Assembly (NCBI GenBank): GCA_963676075.2
Contig: CAXXNZ010000011.1
Location: 1 to 64,000, forward strand
From: JAHJQZ01 sp963676075
GTDB taxonomy: Bacteria > Pseudomonadota > Alphaproteobacteria > Rhizobiales > Devosiaceae
Length of the DNA: 64,000 bases
Direction: 5' to 3'
Shown here: in pieces, positions 50,927 to 60,631 of the stretch
Numbering within the stretch: position 1 is the stretch's first letter
Layout of the letters: the number at the start of each line of letters is the position of its first letter
The notes under the pieces: generated by a model
Told to the model about the DNA's origin: nothing
The model's input: only the letters and a program-made list of their open reading frames with translations
Databases searched by the model: none
Translations under genes and position numbers: made by a program

Positions 50927-52990
50927 ATGGTTTCGGTGCGTTTTTTCCATCATCGCAGCTTGCTGTCGGCGGCGTTTTTTCTGGCGCTTTGCGGCGCGTC
51001 TGAGGCGCAAGTGCCGGTGCCGGCACCTGCGCCCGTCTGGCGAACAGCGCAGCTCGACACCGGCGTCACCAGCACGGTTCATCCCGCGCCGCCGCCCGTC
51101 CGCACAGATGTCGGCAGTGCCGATTTTGAATCCGCGCTGGCGCTTTTGGCATCCGGCGATGCGCCGGGCGCCTACGAGGCGGCAAGACACCTGACCGACG
51201 CTGTCGAGCGCCGCACGGTGCAATGGGCATCGATCCGCTTCGGCAAGGGTGTCGACGCAGAATCAATCGCCCGCTTCGTTGCCGATGCCCCCGATTACGA
51301 TTTCGCCTCGGTCTATCGTGCCCGGCTCGAATCGGCACTCGATGTCAGCACTTCCGACTACAAGACAGTCATCCGCCTGCTCGGCGGCAATATGCCGAAT
51401 TCGCTCGACGCCCAGATTGCCCTGGCGCGGGCCTATGTCGCCGACGGTCAGACCGAGCGGGCCGCCCGCATTGCGCGTTATGTCTGGACCCAGCAGTTTC
51501 TCAGCAAGGATGGCGAAGACAAGGTCGAAGCATCCTTGGGCAAACTGTTGACGCAGAAGGATTACTGGGACCGCGCCGTCCACCTTCTCATGCACGACCG
51601 CGCCACGGGAACCGAGCGCATCATGGGACATCTGACCCCGGCAGAGCAAAGCCTTGCCAGGGCCCGTATCGCTGTTTCCCGCAAGAGCAACGACATCGGT
51701 GCACGCCTTGCCGATGTTGCCCCGTCATTGCGTGATCACCCACTGTTCCATTTCGCCGTGGCGCAATGGAAGCGCGATACCGGCGACCTCGACGCCGCCG
51801 TCGATGCGCTCGACAAGGTCACCTCAGGCAACGTGATCGATGCCGCCGAATTCTGGTACGAGCGCCGGCTCATCGTCCGTCGGGCCCTTGCCAACGGCAA
51901 ACCTCAACTCGCCTATCGTGCCGCCGCCAACTACACCGCCGGTCCGGAAGGGCGGGTTGTCGACGCGCGTTTCCATGCCGGTTTCGTGGCGCTGGCCTAT
52001 TTGAACGACCCGCAGCGCGCCGAGCCGCATTTTGTCGAGATGGCGAGACTGTCGACCCTCCCCGATACCATCGCGCAGTCGCGCTATTGGCTCGGCCGCA
52101 CAGAACAGGCGTTGGGCAAGACCGACGCAGCCAGTGCCGATTTCCGCAAGGCGGCGCGCTACGGCTTCCTGTTCTACGGGCAATTGGCGCGCGAGGCGCT
52201 GAATGAGCGGACAGTCGTGGTGCGCGCCCTGCCCGATTGGAAGGGCCGCGAAGCGAGCTTCGAAAAACTGCCGCTGGTGCGGGCCGTGCGCCTGCTCGCC
52301 GACAATGGCCGCAAGGTCTGGGCCGAGCCTCTGGTTCGCCGGCTCGGCTATGCCATTTCCGAGCCTGGCGATTTTGTCCTTGCTGCGCGCCTGGCCCAAG
52401 ACATCGGCGCCCACAATGTCGCCATCCTCATCGCCGACCGCGCCGACCAGCGCGGCTATTCGCTCGACCTGTTCCACTACCCCAAGGACGGCATTCCCGC
52501 CGGCGTCGAACTGGCGCTGGCCGACGAGGCGGCTGTTTATGCCGTCGCGCGGCAGGAGAGCCATTTCGACGTCGACGCCGTGTCGCGCTCGGGTGCGCGA
52601 GGACTGATGCAGCTGATGCCCTCGACCGCCAAGGATCTCGCCGGCAGGCTCGGCGTCGCCTATTCGCCCAACCGGCTGACCTCCGATCCCGCCTACAACC
52701 TCCTGCTCGGGTCGAGTTATCTCAAGACCCAGCTCAAGCGCTACGACAACTCGCTGCTTCTGGCCGCCGCCGCCTACAATGCCGGGGGCGGCAATGTGAA
52801 CAAGTGGCTCAAGCTCTATGGCGATCCGCGCGATGCGAAAATCGACGCAATCAACTGGACCGAGCTCATTCCCTTTGTCGAAACGCGCAAATATGTGCAA
52901 AAGGTGATGGCGAATTATCTCGTCTATCGTGCGCGGCTGGGAGGCTCATCACTGACACTGCAACAGGCTCTCAGGCGCATTCCGGGCTGA
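50927..52990 (+). CDS. slt: Soluble lytic murein transglycosylase
   Basis: The 687-residue exported enzyme has a signal peptide, a long alpha-helical U-shaped region and a C-terminal SLT domain with the catalytic Glu in RQESHFD, plus GARGLMQLMPSTA and AAYNAGGGNVNKW. It cleaves peptidoglycan glycan strands to anhydromuropeptides. The ATG at 50927 follows GGGAG; an ATG at 50894 lies further up. Confidence 0.9.
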   Translation: MVSVRFFHHRSLLSAAFFLALCGASEAQVPVPAPAPVWRTAQLDTGVTSTVHPAPPPVRTDVGSADFESALALLASGDAPGAYEAARHLTDAVERRTVQWASIRFGKGVDAESIARFVADAPDYDFASVYRARLESALDVSTSDYKTVIRLLGGNMPNSLDAQIALARAYVADGQTERAARIARYVWTQQFLSKDGEDKVEASLGKLLTQKDYWDRAVHLLMHDRATGTERIMGHLTPAEQSLARARIAVSRKSNDIGARLADVAPSLRDHPLFHFAVAQWKRDTGDLDAAVDALDKVTSGNVIDAAEFWYERRLIVRRALANGKPQLAYRAAANYTAGPEGRVVDARFHAGFVALAYLNDPQRAEPHFVEMARLSTLPDTIAQSRYWLGRTEQALGKTDAASADFRKAARYGFLFYGQLAREALNERTVVVRALPDWKGREASFEKLPLVRAVRLLADNGRKVWAEPLVRRLGYAISEPGDFVLAARLAQDIGAHNVAILIADRADQRGYSLDLFHYPKDGIPAGVELALADEAAVYAVARQESHFDVDAVSRSGARGLMQLMPSTAKDLAGRLGVAYSPNRLTSDPAYNLLLGSSYLKTQLKRYDNSLLLAAAAYNAGGGNVNKWLKLYGDPRDAKIDAINWTELIPFVETRKYVQKVMANYLVYRARLGGSSLTLQQALRRIPG

Positions 52991-53005
52991 CACCCGTTTC
53001 CCGAC

Positions 53006-53932
53006 ATGCCGCGCCGCCCGCCCATTCCGCCCGACCTGCCGGTTTTTGCCGAGCTGCCCGTACGCCATGTACGTTTTGGCGGTGGCCTCGATATTGCCGT
53101 TCATGTCTCGGGCAAACTCGGGCGTGACAAACTGCCGATCGTCTGCGTCCCCGGGCTGGTGCGCAACATGACCGATTTCGCCGATTTCGCCGTTTCCATG
53201 CGCAACCAGCTCGGCGAGGACTGGCCACTCGTTCTGCTCGATCTGCCCGGCCATGGCCGGTCCGGCTGGCGCCGCGACAAGACTGGGTACAACACCTCCG
53301 AAGATGCGCGCGTGCTGGCCGTCGTTCTCAGCGCCCTTGCCATCGACAGTGCGGTGTTCGTCGGGCTCGGTGCCGGTGGCCAGGTAATCATGGCGCTCGG
53401 CGCCCTGCGCGCCTCGGCGATCGCCGGCGCGGTCCTGATCGACGCCAGCCCCCTCACCGACCCGCGCGGTCTGGTGCGCCAGCGCACCAATCTCGAACAC
53501 GTCGCCGCGTCGCGTGGTGAAGCGCAGGCAAAGGCGGCGCTCAGGCAGATCCTTCAGACCGATTATCCCGACCTTGGCACGGCGGCGCTCGACCGGCTCG
53601 CCATGCGCCTGCATGCCATCGAAGGCCGGCGTACGCCCTTGCCGCTGTACGATCCGGCGCTGATCGACCGCTTCAAGGGCTTTACCGCCGACGATGTTTT
53701 CGAACCGCAATGGCAGCTGTTCAACACTCTTGCATCGGCGCACATGCTGATCGGCAAGACCCAGCTAACCGACCGGTTGCGCAAGGAAACCTTCGAAGAA
53801 ATGGCCCGCCGCCGCCCCGACGCCGTGACCCTGACCATCAAAGATCAGGGCTCCCCGGCCCTTCTCGACGGCGCCGATGAAACCGGCACCATCGCCGATT
53901 TCATCGGTTATGTACAAAAGAGCAAAGGCTGA
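53006..53932 (+). CDS. Alpha/beta-hydrolase-fold protein lacking catalytic residues
   Basis: The 308-residue protein has the fold (IVCVPGLVRNMTDF, VLLDLPGHGRSG) but the nucleophile elbow reads GLGAGG in place of GxSxG, with Gly where Ser should be. The expected C-terminal His is replaced in QGSPALLDG. It is likely a non-catalytic relative, perhaps a binding or scaffold protein. It starts 15 bases after slt, so co-transcription is likely, and is convergent with the epoxide hydrolase. Confidence 0.75.
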   Translation: MPRRPPIPPDLPVFAELPVRHVRFGGGLDIAVHVSGKLGRDKLPIVCVPGLVRNMTDFADFAVSMRNQLGEDWPLVLLDLPGHGRSGWRRDKTGYNTSEDARVLAVVLSALAIDSAVFVGLGAGGQVIMALGALRASAIAGAVLIDASPLTDPRGLVRQRTNLEHVAASRGEAQAKAALRQILQTDYPDLGTAALDRLAMRLHAIEGRRTPLPLYDPALIDRFKGFTADDVFEPQWQLFNTLASAHMLIGKTQLTDRLRKETFEEMARRRPDAVTLTIKDQGSPALLDGADETGTIADFIGYVQKSKG

Positions 53933-53938
53933 AAAGGA

Positions 53939-54880
53939 TCAGGACGCTTCCTGCCCGGCCAACCAATCCAGCATCGCCCGGTTGGTTTCCTCCGGCAGTT
54001 CTTCCTGAATCCAGTGACCGCAATCGAGGTCGATCACCTGGGCATTGGGTACGAAATCGGTCAACCGCTCGAATTTCGGAATAGTGTCTCTATCGCCATA
54101 GATCATCAGCGTCGGGTGTTTGATGATCGGATCGACATCCGCCAGCAAATGCCAATTGCGGTCGAGGTTCCGGTACCAGTTGATGCTGGGCGTGAACCCC
54201 GATGTCTTGAAAGCCGAGATGTAGACGTCCAGATCGTCGGCGCTCATCACGGGGTCACCGGGCGCCGTCTCCGCCTGGGCGAGATTGATCATCATCATGC
54301 CCGGTTCCGGCGGCGCGGGCGGCAGGTTCTTGCGATAAAGATTGGCAAAGAACCGGGAGGTGTTCGCCTCCAGCACAGCATCCGCCACGCCGGGCTGGCG
54401 ATTGAAGTGGACGAAGTAATAGTCGCCGCCAAGGAACTGTTCGAGAAGCTCGATCCACGGGGTGTCGCCGCGTTCCTGGTAAGGCAGGCTCATATTGATG
54501 AGTTTGTCGACGCGGTCTGGATGCAGAAGCGCCATCCCCCAAACCACCATCGCGCCCCAGTCATGGCCGACGAAGACGGCATCATCATAGCCGTAGTGAT
54601 CGAGAAGCGCGGCGAGATCGCCGGTCAAATGTGTGATGTCATAGTCCGTGACCTCAGCCGGACGGGACGAGTTTCCATAGCCGCGCTGGTTCGGAACGAT
54701 GACATGATAGCCCGCAGCGGCAAGGGCGGGCATCTGGTGGCGCCAGGAATAGGCGTGCTCCGGCCAGCCGTGGCAGAGCACGATGGGCTTTCCGTTTTCC
54801 TGGCCGGCCTCGAAGACCTCGAGCTCGACGCCGTTGACCGGAATAAGGGTGGGTTGCGGAAAATCAATGGTATTGGGCAT
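53939..54880 (-). CDS. Epoxide hydrolase-like alpha/beta hydrolase
   Basis: The 313-residue protein has HGWPE (oxyanion region), the nucleophile Asp in GHDWGA, and the catalytic His in CGHWIQEELPEE. These are features of soluble epoxide hydrolases, and the SINWYRN segment carries the cap tyrosine. It is divergent from a WYL-domain regulator. Haloalkane or fluoroacetate dehalogenases share the Asp nucleophile and are alternatives. Confidence 0.82.
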   Translation of the reverse strand: MPNTIDFPQPTLIPVNGVELEVFEAGQENGKPIVLCHGWPEHAYSWRHQMPALAAAGYHVIVPNQRGYGNSSRPAEVTDYDITHLTGDLAALLDHYGYDDAVFVGHDWGAMVVWGMALLHPDRVDKLINMSLPYQERGDTPWIELLEQFLGGDYYFVHFNRQPGVADAVLEANTSRFFANLYRKNLPPAPPEPGMMMINLAQAETAPGDPVMSADDLDVYISAFKTSGFTPSINWYRNLDRNWHLLADVDPIIKHPTLMIYGDRDTIPKFERLTDFVPNAQVIDLDCGHWIQEELPEETNRAMLDWLAGQEAS

Positions 54881-54924
54881 TGCAGTTCACCTTGCTGGGA
54901 AGTGGAACTGGCTGCCTAGGGCCG

Positions 54925-54949
54925 AATGGTGCCAAATCTTGTCACCATT
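54925..54949. promoter_or_regulatory. Inverted repeat between epoxide hydrolase and WYL regulator
   Basis: AATGGTG (54925-54931) and CACCATT (54943-54949) are perfect seven-base arms around an 11-base spacer in the 87-base divergent gap. It is the likely operator for the WYL regulator. Confidence 0.55.
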
Positions 54950-54967
54950 TGATGGCAGAGTTGCGAA

Positions 54968-55687
54968 ATGAACGCTCGCCTCAGACAAGACGCCATCGTG
55001 CGCAGCCTTCGCCGCAACGGCACCTCGACCCTCGCCATGCTCGCCGAGGAGGTCAGCGCGTCGCGGCGCACGGTTTTGCGCGACGTCGCTTCATTACGCG
55101 ATCAGGGCTTTGTCATTCATTCCGAGCCCGGGCGCGGCGGCGGGTTGCAGCTCGATCCGCAATCGATCCAGACCACGGCGCGTCTTTCCGTCGCCGAAGT
55201 CTTCGCGCTTCTCTTGAGCGTTGCATCGATGCGAGCGGCCGGCAATCTGCCCTTCTCAAGCCTTGCGGATGCCGGGCTTGCCAAGATCGAACGCGCGCTG
55301 CCCTCGGACAAACTCCGCGATCTGCGCCGTTTTCTCGATTGCCTTTTCGTCGGCGAGCTTTCGTCGCAGGTCGACATCTCGAACATGGGAACGATGGACC
55401 CTGAGCTACTGCCCGTCTTCGAGGCAGCTTTTCTCAATCGGCAGCACATCCGTTTCCGCTACCGCGACGCAAAAGGGGCGGCGTCCAGCCGGACCGTCGA
55501 GCCACAGGCCATGTTGATCCTGCCACCGCTCTGGTATCTGGTGGCGTGGGATCCTCGGCGCGACGACTTCCGCCATTTTCGCATGGACCGGATCAGCAGG
55601 CCGGAGGTCGTTGAGGGCGCGAGGTTTCGGCGACGCCACGTTCCATTCGAGGATCACGTCCACCCGGTCCGCAATCTGTCTCGGTGA
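54968..55687 (+). CDS. HTH-WYL (YafY-type) transcriptional regulator
   Basis: The 239-residue regulator has an N-terminal winged HTH (TLAMLAEEVSASRRTVLRDVASL) and a C-terminal WYL domain (LWYLVAWDPRRDDFRHFRMDRI). WYL domains bind small ligands or nucleic acids. The divergent epoxide hydrolase is its probable target. Confidence 0.83.
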   Translation: MNARLRQDAIVRSLRRNGTSTLAMLAEEVSASRRTVLRDVASLRDQGFVIHSEPGRGGGLQLDPQSIQTTARLSVAEVFALLLSVASMRAAGNLPFSSLADAGLAKIERALPSDKLRDLRRFLDCLFVGELSSQVDISNMGTMDPELLPVFEAAFLNRQHIRFRYRDAKGAASSRTVEPQAMLILPPLWYLVAWDPRRDDFRHFRMDRISRPEVVEGARFRRRHVPFEDHVHPVRNLSR

Positions 55688-55810
55688 AAGTGGAAGCGGC
55701 AACGGCATGGGTCGCGATGCGCCCCTATTCGCCGTCTCTCTGAAACCGGGATTCGCCCCTTGCACACTCCTCCCCTCACAAATTTCCACACGCCCCTTGC
55801 ATTACCCATA

Positions 55811-55836
55811 TAGTGTGTTATCAATGTAGCACACTA
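55811..55836. promoter_or_regulatory. Operator of the YtrA-like regulator, over its promoter
   Basis: TAGTGTG (55811-55817) and CACACTA (55830-55836) are perfect arms. A possible -35 TTGCAT (55797-55802) and -10 TATCAA (55819-55824) place the operator over the promoter, so the GntR/YtrA protein probably represses its own operon. Confidence 0.6.
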
Positions 55837-55850
55837 ACTGAGTGAGACAG

Positions 55851-56207
55851 ATGACCGAGTGGAACGAAACACAGCCGATCTTCCTGCAGATCCGGCAGAA
55901 GCTCGTCGAGATGATCCTGAAAGGTCAGGTGAAGCCCGGCGATGCGCTGCCGTCGATCCGACAGGCATCGGCAGACCTGGCGGTCAATCCGTTGACCGTC
56001 ACCAAGGCCTACCAGTCGCTGGTCGATCAGGGCGTCGTCGAAAAGAAAAGAGGCATGGGCATGTACGTAAGCCAGGGCGCGCACGAAGCGCTCCTTACCC
56101 AGGAGCGCGAGAAATTCCTCACCGAGGACTGGCCGCGCATCCGCCAGCAGATCGAAGCCCTCGGGCTCGATCTCGGCACTTTGATGAATTCGGAGGCCGG
56201 CAAATGA
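55851..56207 (+). CDS. GntR-family regulator, YtrA subfamily
   Basis: The regulator of about 118 residues consists of the winged helix (SIRQASADLAVNPLTVTKAYQSL) and a short dimerisation tail, as in YtrA. A GTG at 55842 is an alternative start. It overlaps the ABC ATPase by three bases, the typical ytrA-ytrB layout. Confidence 0.83.
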   Translation: MTEWNETQPIFLQIRQKLVEMILKGQVKPGDALPSIRQASADLAVNPLTVTKAYQSLVDQGVVEKKRGMGMYVSQGAHEALLTQEREKFLTEDWPRIRQQIEALGLDLGTLMNSEAGK

Positions 56208-57082
56208 CCGACACCCCCATCGTTTCCGCCCGCAACCTCAAAAAGAGCTTCGGCCGCACTGAAGTCCTCAAGGGGCTGAATTTTTCCATCCCCGCCGGCC
56301 GCATCTACGGCCTGGTCGGACACAACGGCGCCGGCAAGACCACCACGCTCAACGCCCTTCTCGGACTGACCGACTACGAGGGCGAGCTGACGGTGTTCGG
56401 CCGCAATCCCTTCGCCGAGCGCGCAAAGCTCATGGAGGACGTCGCTTTCATCTCCGATGTCGCCAGCCTGCCGCGCTTTTTGAAGGTGCGTGAGCTGTTC
56501 GACCTCATCGAGGACATCCACCCCCATTTCTCCCGCGAGAAAGCAAATGTATTCCTGCAAGGCACTGACCTCAAACCAGATCTCAAGCTCAAGAACCTCT
56601 CGAAAGGTATGCTTGCTCAGCTTCACCTTGCCGTCGTCATGGCAATTGACGCTAAGCTACTGGTCCTCGACGAGCCGACCCTTGGGCTGGATATCACTTA
56701 CCGCAAGCGCTTCTACAGACGCCTTATCGAAGACTACATGACCGAGGAGCGGACGCTGATCATCACCACCCATCAGGTGGACGAGATCGCCTCCATCCTG
56801 TCCGACATCATGTTCATCCGTGACGGCGAGATCGTGCTGGACCTGCCGACCGATGAGCTGGGCAGCGTCTACACCCAGCTTGTCGCCGCCGCCGCCAGCA
56901 CCGCCGAAGCCGAAAAGCTCGGCCCGATCTACACCGAAGCCCGCTTCGGCCAGACGGTGATGGTGTTCGAGAACGTCAAGCGCGAGAAAATTGCCGAGCT
57001 CGGCGAGGTCTCCACCCCGACCCTGTCCGATCTGTTCGTGGCGCTGATGCAGCGCCAGGCCGCCAATCCCGGAGATCAATAA
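56204..57082 (+). CDS. ABC transporter ATPase, YtrB type
   Basis: The 292-residue ATPase has Walker A GHNGAGKTT, a variant signature NLSKGML (LSGGQ degenerate, as is usual in this subfamily), Walker B LLVLDEPTLGLD and a C-terminal extension. The ATG at 56204 overlaps the regulator stop. It pairs with the downstream permease. Related operons in Firmicutes respond to cell-wall stress. Confidence 0.83.
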   Translation: MTDTPIVSARNLKKSFGRTEVLKGLNFSIPAGRIYGLVGHNGAGKTTTLNALLGLTDYEGELTVFGRNPFAERAKLMEDVAFISDVASLPRFLKVRELFDLIEDIHPHFSREKANVFLQGTDLKPDLKLKNLSKGMLAQLHLAVVMAIDAKLLVLDEPTLGLDITYRKRFYRRLIEDYMTEERTLIITTHQVDEIASILSDIMFIRDGEIVLDLPTDELGSVYTQLVAAAASTAEAEKLGPIYTEARFGQTVMVFENVKREKIAELGEVSTPTLSDLFVALMQRQAANPGDQ

Positions 57083-57971
57083 TGAAAGCCATGACCGCCC
57101 TGATACGGCGTGAATTCCTCGAACACCGCGGCGCGTTCCTTTATGCGCCTGCGGTTCTGGTCGGCCTTCTGACCCTGTTCATCACCCTGGGCATGGTCTT
57201 CGGGCATACGCCGACCTTCACCGCGCACAGTGTTTCGCAGTCGCCAACGTCCCTCATCCAGGTCGGCTTCGGCGGTATCGTCGGGCTCTGGAGCGTCTAT
57301 CTGTTGATCGTGCTCTATTTCTACTACGCAGACGCCTTCTCTGCGGACACGCGCAACAACTCGATGCTGTTCTGGAAATCGATGCCGCAGTCGGACATCA
57401 AGATCCTGACCTCCAAGGCGCTTGCCGGCGTCACCATCTTTCCGGCGCTGATCCTCGGGTTTGCCCTGATCACCATGGTTCTGGCCTATCTTTTGAGCTT
57501 CCCGCTCGCCGCCAGACTGCCATTCATCCCGATCGCCAACCCCGTCGACGTGGTCATTTCGATGTTCACCATCGGCGTGTCGGCTGTGGTGCTCTTCATC
57601 CTGACGATCCTGTGGTACGCGCCGTTCCTTGCGCTGGTCGCCGGCTTGTCGACATTGGTCAAGCGTTGGGCCATTCCCGCCGCTGTCCTGTTCATCGGCG
57701 CTCTGATCCTTGCCGAAGGCATCCTGACCTTTGGCAGCGCGGGACGACTTCCATCCGATAAGGGACTACATCTCCTACCGGGTCGAGAGCTTCGCCGATG
57801 GTGTGGATCCGATGCCAATTCTCGCCAATGGCGGCCATTTCGCGCCATTCCAGATCCTGGGAGAAACCATCGCCCGCATCGACTGGGCACAGATGGGCGT
57901 CGGCGTTCTGTTCGCGATTCTGGTCGTCTACCTTGCCAGCGAGTATCGGCCGCCGCCGCATCGACGGCTAA
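57082..57971 (+). pseudogene. ABC-2 type permease of the YtrAB-like unit, two frameshifts
   Basis: Residues 1-219 are normal membrane-permease sequence with about five helices. At 57741-57743 an extra G breaks the frame; the correct continuation DDFHPIRDYISYRVESFADGVDPMPILANGG follows in the next frame. A second single-base shift near 57948-57951 restores a natural ending at the TAA 57969-57971. Removing one base at each site gives an intact protein of about 295 residues ending in a last helix and basic tail. The clean repair suggests sequencing error or very recent damage. Confidence 0.75.
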
Positions 57972-57990
57972 TATCTGAGGTATTCAAAGC

Positions 57991-58020
57991 AAAAGGGCGG
58001 GTCGTAAGACCCGCCCTTTT
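57991..58020. terminator. Bidirectional rho-independent terminator
   Basis: AAAAGGGCGGGTC / GTAA / GACCCGCCCTTTT: nine-base perfect GC stem with A-run before and T-run after, lying between the convergent permease and DUF4386 genes. It works in both directions. Confidence 0.9.
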
Positions 58021-58040
58021 CGTTTGCCGACAGCGCCACT

Positions 58041-58752
58041 TCAGGCCGGCACACCAGCGGCGACACCACCACGCACGCCCTTCGTCAGCAGCCAGACGGC
58101 GAACCAGACTTCGGCGGATGACCGGGATGACATAGGCGTAGGAAATGACCTCCCGATACGCCGGCGCAAAAAAGGCGCTGGTGCTGCCGCTGAGGTAGAC
58201 GGCGCCGGCGGCGGCAACGAGATACCCAAGCGCCTTGGGTGCGAAATCGGCGCGGACAATCAGCCAGCCCAACACGAAGCAGGTCATAGCGAAAAAGAAC
58301 AGGCCGAGATCGTAGCCGGCGCTCTGCAGCTCAAGAAAGAACAGCGCCAGCGCATGCGTCTGTGCGCTCGAAAAGCCGGAAAGGCTTTCCTGATGCATGA
58401 CCAGTGTGGCGCCGGCATAAAGGTTGAGCAGGTTCACTCCGAGGATCGCCGTCTGGGTCAACCGGAAGCCGGCGGACAAAAGAGCTCCCGTCCTGCTCAC
58501 CGGGCGGAAAATGACAAACAGCAGCACGGCGACCGCCACATCGCACAACAGCATGCCGAGATCGGTGGCAAGGCTCAGATAGAACGTGCCACCGGACGCA
58601 ATGATATTGGCGGCAGTCGCCTCGGCATCTCCGGCCACGATCACCGGAGCCCGCAGCAGAGCTTCGCCGAAAATGCCGAAGCCGATGATGAGCACATAAA
58701 GCAGGCCAGCCCAGAGGAACGTCGAAGACGGAATGGCAGAACGAGCAGTCAT
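58041..58752 (-). pseudogene. DUF4386 membrane protein 1, frameshifted near its C-terminus
   Basis: A membrane protein with six or seven helices and DUF4386-like sequence (SAGFRLTQTAILGVNLLNLY). Near 58116-58117 one extra base breaks the frame after AYVIPVI. The other frame gives the family-like ending AEVWFAVWLLTKGVRGG and stops at 58041-58043. Without the shift the open frame would read through the terminator. Repair gives 236 residues, the same length as the repaired neighbour. Confidence 0.75.
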
Positions 58753-58879
58753 GGGTTTGGTCCTTTCGAAAAGGCATAGCTAGAGCGTGCGGGCGGAGCG
58801 GTCCGACCCGGCGTTTGCGATGGAAGTGGATGGAAAAGTCTGCCGGACGGCGCATCCGCCCGGCACGAAGCCTGGACGG

Positions 58880-59591
58880 TCAGGCGGTCCGGGCGCCCCA
58901 GCGTTCGGCGTTGAGGCCACGGATCAGCAGGTAGAAGGTGAAACCGATCTCGCCGATCATCGACACGCCGAGGAAGACCGCGGCAACGGCCATGACGATT
59001 TCATTGCCGGACGCCGCAAAGGTTTCAACACTGTCGAACAGGTAACCGAGGCTCCCGAGACCAATCAGCAGGCCGAAGACGCGCGGCAGATAGGGCGCAC
59101 GGAACACCAGTCCCCCGAGAAGCGCCAGATGTAGGGCGAAGAAGAACCCCCAGAGCTTGACGCCGATGTCGCGCAATTCGATGAGGCCGGACACCTCAGC
59201 CGCGACATCGCCAGGCATGGCCGCTCCGGCAACCAAGCTGAGCGCCATGGCGGAAACCATGATGTTGACCCCCATGATCACCACCATCGACAACCGCGCC
59301 CAGGCAGCAGTGCGCGCCGCGATCTCGCTGACCGGCTTGAGAAGGTGGAACAGGATCGCTGTCAGGCCAACCTCGGCCAGCATCACCACAACCTCGGCCA
59401 AGAGGCCAAGCCGGGCCAATCCGATGTTGTCGGCAAGGCTCTGCGCAGTCGCGGCGGCGTTGCCGGGAACCATGAGCACGCTCGGCAGGTAGCCGATCGA
59501 GAAGCCACCAGTCACGGCGATGAGCAGGTAGAGCGCACCGGCGGAATGGGCCAAAACTCTTCGGAGAAACAGCCTTGGGAAAGCTGGTCAT
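58880..59591 (-). pseudogene. DUF4386 membrane protein 2, frameshifted near its N-terminus
   Basis: Paralogue of the previous gene. The ATG at 59591 has a good AAAGGA site, but the frame breaks within the CCC at 59579-59577. With one C removed it reads MTSFPRLF...LAHSAGALYLLIAVTGG and continues to the stop at 58880, 236 residues in all. The alternative, a TTG start at 59554 without frameshift, gives 224 residues but leaves the strong ribosome binding site unused. Confidence 0.7.
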
Positions 59592-59626
59592 GATATTGAT
59601 CCTTTTGAGGTATTTCCCTCGGCGCC

Positions 59627-60628
59627 CTACTCGGCAGCGAGACGGGTGACGGCGCGGTTGGCGATGTCGATGACGACCGAACCGGTCTTGTGGCGGCTTT
59701 CGACGCGGCGATAGGCGTCTGCGATGTCGGCGAACGGATAGACGCTGTCGATGACCGGGCGGATGTCGCCACGCCGCAACATGCCGGCGACGGTTTCGAG
59801 GTCGGCCTTGGAGTCGCCGTTGACGTGATTGGAGATCTTCTTGCCGCCGAACATGTTGGTGATCAGTCCGCCAAGCGTGTCGGGGATGCTGATCTCCAGC
59901 GGCAGGAAGGTGCCCTGCGGCTTCAGTAGCCGCTTGGCCGCAGCAAAGCGCATCGTGCCGGCGGTGTCGAAGACGAGGTCGTGAACTTCGCCATACGCGG
60001 CAGGATTCTCGGTCTTGTAATCGATCACGTCGGTCGCGCCGAGCGCATGCACCAGTTGGACATTGCCGGTCGAGGTCACACCCGTCACCTCGGCCCCAAG
60101 CGCCTTGGCGATCTGCACGGCGTAGGCGCCGACACCGCCGGACGCGCCACCGATCAGAACCTTCTGGCCGGGCTTGAGCTTGGCGAAATCCCTGAGGAAC
60201 ACCAACGCACAGACAGCGCCGAACGGCAGTGCCGCGGCTTCCTCGAAGTGCACGCCCTCAGGCATGTGGGTAATCGAACCGGCGGCATCGACCGCCAGAT
60301 ATTCGGCATGGGCGCCGAAACCGCCAGCGAACCCGAAGACCTCGTCGCCGAGCTTGAACTCGGTGACCTTGGACCCGACCGAAACGACGCGGCCAGCGAA
60401 CTCAAGACCGAGGATCGGCTTCTTCGGGCGAAAAAGCCCGGCGACCAACCGGCCGGCCAGCCACAGCCCACCGGGAAAGGCCGAGGCGCGGAAGCGCCAG
60501 TCGGCGGTGGTGATGGTCGAGGCGTAAACCTGGACCAACACCTGATCCTCATTGATTTCGGGACGCGGAACGTCGGTGATCGTGACGACGTCGGCGGATC
60601 CGTATTGCGAGTAGGTGGCGGCTTTCAT
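59627..60628 (-). CDS. NAD(P)-dependent MDR oxidoreductase (quinone oxidoreductase-like)
   Basis: The 333-residue zinc-independent medium-chain dehydrogenase has the nucleotide-binding VLIGGASGGVGAYAVQIAKALGA and lacks the cysteine zinc ligands. The ATG at 60628 (MKAATYSQYG) fits the family; the frame continues to 60679. It is divergent from a LysR regulator, with an inverted repeat in its leader. Substrate unknown (quinones or alkenals are usual). Confidence 0.83.
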   Translation of the reverse strand: MKAATYSQYGSADVVTITDVPRPEINEDQVLVQVYASTITTADWRFRASAFPGGLWLAGRLVAGLFRPKKPILGLEFAGRVVSVGSKVTEFKLGDEVFGFAGGFGAHAEYLAVDAAGSITHMPEGVHFEEAAALPFGAVCALVFLRDFAKLKPGQKVLIGGASGGVGAYAVQIAKALGAEVTGVTSTGNVQLVHALGATDVIDYKTENPAAYGEVHDLVFDTAGTMRFAAAKRLLKPQGTFLPLEISIPDTLGGLITNMFGGKKISNHVNGDSKADLETVAGMLRRGDIRPVIDSVYPFADIADAYRRVESRHKTGSVVIDIANRAVTRLAAE

Positions 60629-60631
60629 GTG

